64,000 bases of DNA. Origin: Saturnia japonica. Taxonomy: Eukaryota; Arthropoda; Insecta; Lepidoptera; Saturniidae. Both the position numbers and the translations under genes were made by a program. Location of the stretch: NCBI GenBank assembly GCA_033032175.1, contig CM065308.1:23056952-23120951 (forward strand), read 5' to 3'. Every line of letters starts with the position of its first letter. Position 1 is the first letter of the stretch. Under the pieces are notes generated by a model. It searched no databases, was not told the DNA's origin, and saw only the letters and a program-made list of their open reading frames with translations. Shown here one piece after another: positions 39,250 to 48,791 of the stretch.

Positions 39250-39592
39250 GTGGTGGATCGCAAAGCTGAGACCATTAGCAGAAGCAGATCCCAGCAGCCG
39301 CAATATGAAGACCTTGGTGTTGATCGCCGCGCTCGCCTCTGTGGCAGTCGCTTTCGAGGAGCCGATGCGCTTCTACCACGAGACAGCGGGCATACAGGAA
39401 GCGGCGCGCATCAAGCAGGCGGAAGAGGCTCTGGACTTCGATGGAGGTAGAATCGCCGGCGGAAACGCCGCGGCACTCGGGGCTCACCCGCACATGGTAA
39501 CACCTCTAAATTAATTTTCAATTCATTCATTTGCAAATCGTTCTATGTAATTATTTGTTTTTATTAGTTAAGAGTTTGTACCTTTTACGATG

Positions 39593-39874
39593 GGTCTATT
39601 TCCACTGGAGCAGAATCCGAAGCGAAATATCGCTGCATTTACATACATACTTACAGTATTGAGTTCTATGTTTATTAAATAACGTAAATACCTATTTGTA
39701 TAAAGTAAATATAAAAACGGCGGGAATCGATCGAATTGGCCTGCCATTTTTATATTTACTTTATACAAATTTGTACGTTAGGTAATGGCCATAGAACTCA
39801 TAACTAACTACATTTAAAGTGCGAGTATATGTTGCGAAACGTTTCGCTTCGATTCTACGCCAGGTGGAATTAGA
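39593..39874. repeat. Foldback MITE in protease intron 1, copy 1
   Basis: An imperfect palindrome of about 280 bp: outer arms tctatttccactgg / ccaggtggaattaga, then agaatccgaagcgaa / ttcgcttcgattct, gagttctatg / catagaactc, and the inner arms gtataaagtaaatataaaaa / tttttatatttactttatac around gcgggaatcgatcgaat. No coding capacity; it looks like a miniature inverted-repeat element resident in the intron before the duplication. Confidence 0.75.
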
Positions 39875-40492
39875 TTTTTGTAGGATGAAATTCAACGAGA
39901 CACGTCATAACGATTAGGAATTATCCGATAATGGCATCAGCGTTACTGATGGTTCAATTTCTTACATTTATCGTAATTTTTACACTCTTGTGTAACACGG
40001 AAGTAACTTTTGAAGATATTTACATTTTCAGATAGTTATTGAGATTTTTTATTACACTAAATCATAATTAACGAGAATCCTTACAATATGTGTATACAAA
40101 TTGATATGAAAACAATAATATTATGAGTATTATTTTACCGTATATACAACGTCGTTCATAAAGTACCTGTAGCGACATCTCTCGCCAAAACTGACATCCT
40201 ACATCGCGATATAGAAATTAACCGAACAATTGAGTGATACAAGAACCCGACAACAATTGTTGGGCAGCTGCTCGCCAGACATAACACCCGTCTGGTCGGA
40301 GGATCCTCCCTTTTCTATGGCGGATGAGGAACTTTACACTCTGTTCTTCTCTTCCGCTAAATACCAAATAAATAATGTATTAAGCATTGAGGTGCTTATA
40401 CATCTGACAGCACAAACACCAACACTAATACGGAACCCTAACACTACCAACAACTAAAACTTTGCAACTTTTTTGTTATTTTTTTAAGTCCT

Positions 40493-40610
40493 ACACGTGT
40501 ATTGAACTGATTTTGATATAATTTATATTAGTATCGCTACCACTATAAATGCATAATTTATTAAACAAAGAAAAAAAAACGAATTATCAAAATCAGTTCA
40601 ACATACACAG
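40493..40610. repeat. Short foldback element in protease intron 1, copy 1
   Basis: Inverted ends gtgtattgaactgattttgat and atcaaaatcagttcaacatac about 118 bp apart. Intron 1 in this copy also has an open stretch at 40230-40457 that I take as chance. Present also in copy 2 at 49990-50104. Confidence 0.65.
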
Positions 40611-41864
40611 AAAAGGTAACAAAAAATTATTCAAGTGCCTTGAGAATCTTCTCCTTCATTGGAAGTCTATTAAGATATGCTTTTATTCTAAGAAGACGTA
40701 TCGTTACAAAAGAAGCATATGTGTAATTTTGCAGGGTATTAATCCTATTTTACGAACAAGAATCAAAGAGTATTCTGGAAATAAGATTAATAATGAATAA
40801 TTATTCCTTACCTAGGTATAAATGACTCTATATTCACTTAAACAACTTTCAGGGTGGTTTGGTGATTACTCTGACGACTGGTGCTACTTCTGTGTGCGGA
40901 TCCTCTCTGCTCAGCAACACGCGGCTGGTGACGGCAGCTCACTGCTGGTGGGACGGACGCGGCCAGGCGAGGCAGTTCACAGTCGTGCTCGGCTCTATCC
41001 GCCTGTTCTCCGGCGGCGTCAGGATCAACACTAACAACGTCAGATGCACGGCAGCTGGAACCCCTGGAACATTCAAAACGACGTCGCTATCATCGTGATC
41101 GGCTGGGTCGGATACACTAGTCAGTATTACTTGTGCATTATACTTGATAATATATCTGATATACATAATATCTGATGATGTTGGCTCATTTCAGAAGAGC
41201 TTTTATCATTAATATTTTTCTTGTTTTCCAGACGCCATCAACCGCATCAACTTACCTCTTGGAACTCTGGCGAACAATCAGTTCGTTGGCACAACAGCAA
41301 CAGCGGCAGGCTTCGGGAGAACGGTGACAGTGCGTATTCCTTACAATTGTTTCAAGTATCTTTTTTATAAGAATGGCTAATTCACATTACATCACTCTTT
41401 TTACATCTTGTTTTCAGATGTGGGTATTGGCAAAACAATTTTTGAGTCAAGTCAATCTCCAGTTATTACGAATGCGGTGTGTGCTCAGTCCTTTGGAAAA
41501 TTATCTCGCGTCCACCCTCTGTGTAGCGGAGCGGGCGGCAGAAGCACTTGCCCAGGCGACTCCGGCGGTCCTCTCGCCATCACCAGCGGCGGACAGCGTG
41601 TCCTGGTATGTATTTGTTCGCTATATTATAAAAATTGTAGATACTTATAACTCTTCAGTTTATAACATTGGCAATTGAATATTTTCATGGTTTGGTCCTT
41701 TTTGTATTCGTCTAATTCAGTTTCCGATGTCTTGAATGTAAATATTTTTTGTTCAATAGATCGGTATAACGTCATTCGGCTCTGCCCGAGGCTGCACGCT
41801 CGGCTTCCCGGCTGCCTTCGCGAGAGTCACCTCCTTCAACGCTTGGATCCAAGCCAGGATTTAA

Positions 41865-42482
41865 ACATTCAAAATTCGGCAACATTAAATATTACTTTGT
41901 ATTAAAAATTAAAGAATAGTTATCTAAAATATTAAGTTATTTTCCTTTCTTTATTCATTACTGTCCAACACTTGTACACTTCAATAGTATTGATTACATT
42001 GATTAGTGTGTGTCAATCAAACCGTCTGTCTCTAGAGGAAGCTTCAAGAGAGATGACATCATCTAGGTTATATTGGTTGTTTTTATTACGCTAACTAGCT
42101 GTGGTGTTGATTCACTTATGGTTGGAAGTAAATGGACTCGTATAAAAAACCTAGCTGTGCCCGCGGTTACGCTCGTGTGGGCTAGAGAATGCTGTCGATC
42201 GGGCACATGTGCGAATCCCCTGCCTCTAACCCAGCTCCCGGTTATTTTAAAGACAAAAATGCTAGCCATAAAGACAGCCCTACTCACCCGCAACTTTTTC
42301 GTAGGTCTTTTTAAGATCTACAAATAGTACTACATTAATTTGATATATCTCTTATGGTTATATAGCCATATTAATATCAGCTTAAACCATTTAAGCGTCC
42401 CAAAATCGTCGTTTTTCCGAATTGATTTTTATTTACGCCGCATCCTAATTCTTTTTCTAAAATAAAAGTATAATAAGTAAAA
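41865..42482. other. Downstream flank of protease copy 1 with SINE/RTE-like piece
   Basis: Begins with the 3' UTR of the protease (tattaaaaattaaagaat). From about 42085 to 42340 an RTE/SINE-like piece is recognisable by aactagctgtgg and agctgtgcccgcggttacgctcgtgtggg, the moth-typical head. No gene. Frames on either strand here are chance. Confidence 0.55.
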
Positions 42483-42970
42483 TATAGGCTTATACCTTAT
42501 AACACAAGCTAAGACCAATAGGAGCGGAGCATCAACACAAAATGTTGCATAAACGGGGACAATTTATTGCTTTTGAGAGCTTCTATTGCGTGCGCTGCGT
42601 AAATGCTTACAGTTACGCAACAATCATGTGTGAGGCATTATTTCTCTTAAAAAGTTCTAATGAAAATCTACTATATCATTTGGCTGTCTTTTATAGTTGA
42701 CTCAATATAACCTTTTTTATGGTAATAAAATTTGTTCTAAAATAATGCGAAGGTGTTTCTATAAATATTGTATTAATCCTTATTAAAATAAATACAATAT
42801 TTATCACAAGTATTTAATTTTGAACAAAATTGTCCTTGACATCAATTGATTTCAATCAGATTTTCAGCTCCTTATTATATTTTAAATATATCCTCATTAT
42901 ATATTATATCTCCTTAATATGTATTATAGGCGCCTACGACCCACTCTTTTGTAACAAATATAAAAGTGAC

Positions 42971-43440
42971 ATTTTTATCTCCCAATAAGACGGCTTTGCT
43001 ACAACCTATGGACTTAGGAACAATCTAGGCCTCCAAGCTCTATTAGATCAGACGAACCTTCAAAATCATGTTGGGTAATATGGAATACGATATTCATATC
43101 AGGATATGAATGCTATGGAATGCTGGAAAAAAATTAACATAACAAAATGCATCGTAAACATAAAAGAATCATTGAAAGAACTGAAGCCATACACATGAAA
43201 TCATACTGGAAAAAACTGTGGCCGCTCTAACTGCGGAAAGTGACGAGAATCTGTTAAATTCAAACTTTGACTGCAAAAATAGCCGAAATTGCGAATGGAA
43301 TAGGACGAGATGGGTTCGAACAGATAGAATCAGTTGACATTCAGAAGTTGCTTGAATCGCAAGATGAAGATTTGACTGAAACCGACTTGAAGGAAATGTT
43401 AAATTCACAGCCCATTGAAGAAGTGGCTGCAACAAGCACG
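42971..43440 (+). pseudogene. Tigger/pogo-type transposase, C-terminal fragment, copy 1
   Basis: PNKTALLQPMDLGTI (about 42972-43020) matches the PNTTSLLQPMDQGVI hallmark after the catalytic core of pogo-type DDE transposases. After stops and frame changes, SLKELKPYTMKSYWKKLWP and then an open stretch 43267-43440 (GRDGFEQIESVDIQKLLES, DLTETDLKEMLNSQ) match the C-terminal tail, where the family has GFEEVDEEDVEELL and ELTNEDL. The catalytic core and DNA-binding domains are absent. The copy at 52480-52950 carries the same lesions. Confidence 0.78.
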
Positions 43441-43805
43441 GGAAACATGATATTTAATTTGAAAAATATTAGCGAAGGCTTGGTTTTGGTTAACCTAAAG
43501 ATAATAATTAATCAATATGGTCAAAACTTCAATTTAATTTTTTTTTTTATAATAATATACTTGTTTTTTATTTTGTCACCTAGGGACGTATCCGCTATAG
43601 TCCCATATAAATTACCATTTCATATTCACGGTTTATGTATTCGCGGCATATTTACGTAACATATACCCCGCTAATAAATATTATACATACTATATTTTTA
43701 TTTAATATTAAATTAAATACCAACTCATTATTTAATTACAAATAACGATATTTGTGGGTGATATTTACGGGCGATTGAAGTGACATGTTGTGGTTTTTAT
43801 TTTTA

Positions 43806-44300
43806 ACTAGCTGGTACCCGCGACTTCGTCTGCGTATTATTAGATATACACAGGCTGATCTCGGAATACGACAAACCAAAAAAAATCACGGTTTTTGCAT
43901 AATTGAGTAACAAACAGAAACTTTACATTATTACATTTGTAAGATAACACTGGTTAAACTATGACTTTTACTGGGATAAAAAATACCCTATGTGTTATTC
44001 CAGGTCAAAGACTATCTGTGTGCCAAATTTCATTGAGATCTGTTTAGCCGTTTTAGCGTGATTGAGTAACAAACATCCAAACATAAACACTTTCACATTT
44101 AATATACTAAGTAGGACTAGCCGCGCAATTTCGTCTGCGGCACATAAGAGACAGAGCAAGGGTTAGAAAGAGTACCCACTCTTTCTACACCCGTAGGCAC
44201 CTATAATACAAGTCTAAAGGAGCTCAAATTTTCTTTCATTTACTGCGGAGTTATTTTAGAACTATGATATTGATAAGATAGACTAAGATATTGTTACACC
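43806..44300 (+). repeat. SINE/RTE-like repeats, two head-to-tail pieces, copy 1
   Basis: The first starts aactagctggtacccgcgacttcgtctgcg (written here in parts) and runs to the tail accctatgtgttattccagg, caaatttcattgagatctgttt, tagcgtgattgagtaacaaac, ending near 44117. A second head, actagccgcgcaatttcgtctgcgg, starts at 44117. These phrases are typical of abundant lepidopteran non-autonomous retroposons related to RTE LINEs. Non-coding. Confidence 0.7.
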
Positions 44301-44586
44301 CGTGGGTATTAAAAATGCCGATGTTTGCCGTGAAGAAGATTTATTTGAATTCCACACATTTACGAATTACACGAACTCACAAAACTTATTTATTACACTG
44401 TGGTTTCACTTCTTTTATCGCTCATTGTTATCCTTTGTAAATCAAAACTGAACTCCTCGGGGCCGCGCCTGAGTCGCTTAAATACCAACACTAAATGATC
44501 ACAGAAAAATCGTGAATCGCCTCTAACTTTCTCGACGTTTAGTTTCTATGCCTACTCGATGACGTAATTGAGGCCCTAAGCCCTAT

Positions 44587-44624
44587 ACATGTTTGTGTAA
44601 ACTGCGATGTTTACACAAACATGT
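44587..44624. repeat. Perfect 16-bp hairpin, copy 1
   Basis: acatgtttgtgtaaac, loop tgcgat, gtttacacaaacatgt. Perfect 16-bp arms; lies between the SINE-like pieces and the right inverted repeat of the pogo-like element. Confidence 0.85.
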
Positions 44625-45529
44625 ACCGCGTTGTTTACGACGCGAACATTATTTCGAAGTTCTGAGAAGTTTGTAGTTGCTTCGAGATATTTCGGGAACA
44701 GGATTTTCTTTATCTTTTTAATCGGGTTGTAACAGGTCGTAACAATATTTATTGAATTAATTGATGTCAAGGACAATTTTATTTAAGATTAAATACTTGT
44801 GATGAATATTGTATTTATTTCAATAAGATATAATACCTTGTTTATAGAAACTTCTTTGCAAATAATGCATTATTTTAGAACAAATTTTATTACCATAAAA
44901 AAGGTTATATTGAGTAAACATTAAATGATAGCCATATCATCACACCATGATATCTGTCGCGGACCATTTTTTTAGATCTAAAGAGAAACAATTTCATCAC
45001 ACAGTACTGTTACGTAATTTTAACCATTCACGCAGCGAATGTCGTGGTAGCTCTCAAAAGGAATAAATTTCCTCGTATTTGCAACATTTTTCATTGTTGC
45101 TCCGCTCCTATTAGTCGTAGCGTATGTTATATAACCTATAGCTTTCCTCGATAAATGTGCTACCCAACGCTAGAACACTTTTTCCATTCGAACCAGTATC
45201 TTCTGAGATTAGCATGTTCAACCAAACAAACAAACTCTTCAGCTTTATAATATTAGTTTAAATTGAATCACAATTGAACCTAACCTAACCAATTCCATTA
45301 CTTTATAAACTTATTAAAATCTACTTGTTACATTACCAATTTTAGTCTTCGTTCACAATCTACCGACATTAGAACATCAGATTACTAATAAATGACAACA
45401 CGCTTTTTTTTTTTCTCAGCTTATTCTTTATTTAAAAAAGATGGCTTATATTCATGACGCTAATTTATTTCATTCTCATTACTTAAAATTTTTAATTGAA
45501 AATATTATAATGAAAACCCGTCTAAAATA

Positions 45530-47132
45530 CACACATCAAAAAAGTCTAAGCAACATGCGTGATATTACAAATTTTTCCATTTATATAAATTAATTTCTAA
45601 ATATTTACTCAAACAAAGTGCGTAGGTAAGTAAACTTTTTTGTTATTGATGATATACTGGCTGGTTGTAAAAAAAAAAATTTGATTATGTTTTGTTTTTT
45701 CATAAAATTCAAATGACTGCGAATTTGTTTCAATTTAAGTGCGTTTTTTTAATTGCTACATTTAGTCTTGATTTTATAATTTTACCAACCATTTAAATAA
45801 AGTTAGCGACAAAATTGAATTATTAGATATTCTTTACGTCATGAAGCGACGTCATTTGATGGCAGATGAAATGCAAAGAGCTGTAGGGATGTTGCAAGCG
45901 GAAAGTAATCAATCTCAGGTATCTCGACATTTTGGCATTCATAGAAGTGTTATTTGTCGTCTTTGGCAGCGCTACAATAATACAGTAGAACCCGCTGAAC
46001 AGCATCCAGGCCGTAAAAGGAGTACAACCACTCGGCAAGACCGGTACATACAACTGACTGCAAGACGCCAGCCGATGTTAACCGCTCGAGAGATAAGTTT
46101 GAGGCTACAAATTTTAAGTGGCGTTGATGTATGTCCTCAAACTATGCGAAATCGACTGCATGAGTACGGCCTACGAGCTTGACACCCAATCAGGTGCCCA
46201 CCGATACGTCACGGGAATCGCGCTCGTCGATATGAATGGTGTAGAGAACGCATAACATGGACCCAGGAACAATGGGATAAAATTATGTTTTCCGATGAGT
46301 CGCGATTCGGATTTAAGCCTGATACAAGAAGGGTGCGAGTGTATCGTCGGCCCGGAAATACTGAAAGGCTCAGGTGCGTTCAAGAAGTTCATCCATACAG
46401 CGGCTCAACAGTTATGTTATGGGCGGGTATTATGAAGAACAGGCGAACTGAGCTCGTTTTTGTAAATGGAAACATGAATGTTGAAAATTACATTGAGGAT
46501 ATTCTCAGACCTTATGTCTACCCATTTGCACAAATCTTTGGCTCCGAATTTAGGTTAATGCATGACAATGCGCGTTCACATACAGCTCGGCGAACCAGTG
46601 AATACTTTGCAACGGAGAACATCCGGGTATTGCCCTGACCGGCACAATCGCCAGATCTCAACCCCATCGAGCACGCATGGGATATGCTTTAGAGACGTGT
46701 TTTGAAGGACTTGGACGGAGCGACAACAACCCAACAGCTGAAGGATTTGCTACAATTCCATTGGGAGCGAATACCGCAAGATGACATAAACAGTCTCATT
46801 AATTCAATGAATAATCGTTGCCGACAAGTTCTGAATAGCAGAGGAGCCCATACTTTGTATTAAATTGTTCTATTCTTTCATAATAAATACATTTTCTTTA
46901 GAAATTTCATTTTGTAAGAAAAAAGTTTAGTTTTTTATGTATCTTAGTTTCTACAGTATATTCTAATATTGTTCATTTCTGTTATTAAAAGAACTTATAA
47001 AGACAACAGCTGTTATTTTTACATCATAGAACCCTAAAGATATTATTTTAAAAATAAAATACAACGTTATAATATGAAGAACCATCCTAAAATTTAAATT
47101 AGTACATGTTGCTTAGACTTTTTTGATGAGTG
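45530..47132 (+). mobile_element. Tc1-like DNA transposon, 1.6 kb, copy 1
   Basis: Terminal inverted repeats start cacacatcaaaaaagtctaa at 45530 and end in the reverse complement (ttagacttttttgatgagtg) at 47132; about 25 of 27 bases match. Both ends are flanked by TA. Size, TA target and a single DD34E transposase gene define a Tc1-type element. The transposase has three stops, so the copy is dead. The same element in copy 2 is split by BEL B. Confidence 0.92.
45841..46863 (+). pseudogene. Tc1-like transposase, three in-frame stops, copy 1
   Basis: One frame of 340 codons with no indel but stops at 46180 (TGA), 46636 (TGA) and 46690 (TAG). The N-terminus is the paired-like DNA-binding region (SQVSRHFGIHRSVICRLWQRY, HPGRKRSTTTRQDRYI). 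The catalytic triad is present: Asp in FSDESRFG (46294), Asp in HDNARSHT (46564) and Glu in NPIEHAWD (46669), with 34 residues between the last two (DD34E). Transposases of this family cut and paste the element at TA sites. The three nonsense codons could each arise by a transition. All three are shared with copy 2. Confidence 0.92.
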
Positions 47133-48446
47133 TAGTCTGCGCTTATATTAAATTTTTATCGGTTTCAATATTCTTATAAAATTCAGTAGGTATACAAAAT
47201 ACAGGTGATGGTTTGTAAGGCAGATGAAAATTATAGGAATTAATACGATATTAATTTTTCATGAAAGTTTTATTAAACGCTGTGTTATTGATTACAAATG
47301 TAAAATGATTTTCTTAGAACCTTTTATCGAAGTTCTCATATCACTCAAATCAGCTTGCCACAATTTATTTACATTTGACATAATATATTTAATTTGATGG
47401 AATTTCTTATGAATCTATTCATGAAGAATGCGTGTTTCTTGCGACAGCGAGTATTAATATTTTTTACATTTGCTTTATCCATTTTATTATTATATTTCTA
47501 GTAAGGAGTCCATTTCTCCGACTCAATTTTTTTTTCGAATACTTTTTTCGCTAACAGGTGTCGAGAAATCTCTTCAACTGGCATATTTTCTCCAAGGAAG
47601 TTTAATTGTAGCTGATTTATAAATTCACACCTCTCTGGGTTTCCAACATAAGTAAGTGGTACGTTAATATCTTTCAATGCTTTTATAAATTTTACAAAGT
47701 GGTCTAAGCGAATCATTTACTAAATCTACAATATTACTTCCTGGAACTTTTTCGCTATATATAGTGACTCCTATTATATTATATCTATAGTTAATTCCAT
47801 TGGATTTTGTCTTTACTTATAGACATGAAATCTAATATCACCCTGTTTTGCTTTTGGTATTAAGCTTAATGTATGGTGATTCTTTGTAAAAAAAAGATGA
47901 CTATTTTTCTTTTATTTTCTTGTTCGCCGTCTTCTCAGGAATAAGATTTCTATCTTCTAAACCACTATTTTTATTATACCTATTATTTTCACTTAAACCA
48001 TCATTAATCGTGTTTGTAATAAGTGACAATTGATAAGGTCAGCGTTCGTCTTCAGCAAAGCGTTTGTCTTCTTTGTAGTATTCGGAAATATAAAATACAC
48101 TTTTTGCGATCTACTTGTCCTATAAAAATTAATATTATAAAATACTACGGTGGAGTTTAGAATCATGGACAGACAACATTTCGATAGTTTTGAAATTTAT
48201 TGACTGTCCAATTGGTTGGTTTGTACGCCAATCTCGTAGGAAATACTAAACCGAATTTGATAGAATTGTATTGAAAATAAATAAATAATAAGATATTTAG
48301 CAACTACAGCGTGGTTTAATAAGATAATTCAAAATAAATTAACTAAATATAATAAGTAAAAAAACAATATTAAGTATGAACATGGCCTATTCTAAGACAA
48401 TGCTATCTTCTTACGGCCGTTAATAATCCCGCCGCGCGACGCTACT
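47133..48446. other. Right end of unit 1, with an unidentified minus-strand ORF
   Basis: AT-rich. The only notable frame is 47716-47498 on the minus strand, 72 codons (HFVKFIKALKDINVPLTYVG, INQLQLNFLGENMPVEEIS). Its composition looks protein-like but I do not recognise it; it might be an exon or a fragment of an old element. In copy 2 the same frame is shortened by six codons by a single substitution. The unit ends at 48446 where gcatgtccgtc starts again. Confidence 0.45.
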
Positions 48447-48728
48447 GCGCATGTCCGTCTTCTTTCTTCATTACTATGGCGACTGCCTCGCCGATGAGTT
48501 TGAGATTCTCACAAGAGAATGTCACCTAATTGTATATGTTTTTTTTGTGATATGTACCAACCACGTTTTTAACTTTTCGTTAATAACAAACACATTCATA
48601 ATTAATTAAGAGTCTTAAATAATTCATCATTTTTGACAAATAGGTATATTATCACACTACATAAATCTTCAGAATTTAATACAATCGTAATTATGATAAG
48701 ATACAGCCACATTACATATTGCTTGGGG

Positions 48729-48736
48729 TATATAAA
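48729..48736 (+). promoter_or_regulatory. TATA box of protease copy 2
   Basis: tatataaa, 63 bp before the ATG at 48792. The surrounding 250 bp differ from copy 1 at about a dozen positions, so the two promoters are the most diverged part of the duplication. Confidence 0.72.
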
Positions 48737-48791
48737 GTGGTGGATCGCAAAGCTGAGACCATTAGCAGAAGCAGATCCCAGCAGCCGCAAT

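Larger units (their letters stand above)
39305..41864 (+). pseudogene. Chymotrypsin-like serine protease, copy 1, frame broken by small deletions
   Basis: Same five exons as copy 2: 39305-39496, 40853-41119, 41232-41323, 41418-41605, 41760-41864, all with GT/AG ends. Exons 1 and 5 are intact. Exon 2 lacks one base (aacgtcag for aacgtacag, about 41039), exon 3 one base at its donor (gaacg for gaacag), and exon 4 six bases spread over several sites, so the coding frame fails three times. The residues of the triad (TAAHCW, GDSGGP) are still visible. All changes are deletions relative to copy 2, with hardly any substitution, which is more like uncorrected sequencing or assembly error than normal pseudogene decay. 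Treat as pseudogene or artefact until reads are checked. Confidence 0.8.
42483..45140. mobile_element. Pogo/Tigger-like element with long terminal inverted repeats, copy 1
   Basis: The ends 42483-42850 and about 44755-45140 are inverted copies of each other over roughly 350 bp: caataggagcggagcatcaac...gcttttgagagct against agctctcaaaagg...gttgctccgctcctattag, and caatataaccttttttatgg against ccataaaaaaggttatattg. Outermost bases are TATAGG / CCTATA, consistent with a TA target. Inside is a decayed Tigger-type transposase (42971-43440) and two SINE/RTE-like pieces (43806-44300). Whether the transposase belongs to these ends or is a passenger is not certain. Confidence 0.75.
38962..48446 (+). 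repeat. Tandem duplication, copy 1 (about 9.5-kb unit)
   Basis: Starts at gcatgtccgtcttctttctt, which recurs at 48447. The unit contains the protease gene, a pogo-like element, SINE-like pieces and a Tc1 element. The offset to copy 2 is 9487 bp at the protease ATG and 9518 bp at the Tc1 transposase, so copy 1 lacks about 31 bp net in between, nearly all as one- or two-base deletions. Upstream of the gene (38962-39240) the copies differ by about a dozen substitutions; across the rest substitutions are rare. Confidence 0.9.

Noticed and set aside
39146..39514. Longer protease N-terminus starting at 39146
   Set aside because: Codons before 39305 include the TATA box and lie upstream of the likely start site; the signal peptide begins at the ATG 39305.
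40230..40457. Open frame in protease intron 1 (also 49723-49953)
   Set aside because: It lies within the intron and its end differs between the copies through indels; nothing recognisable.
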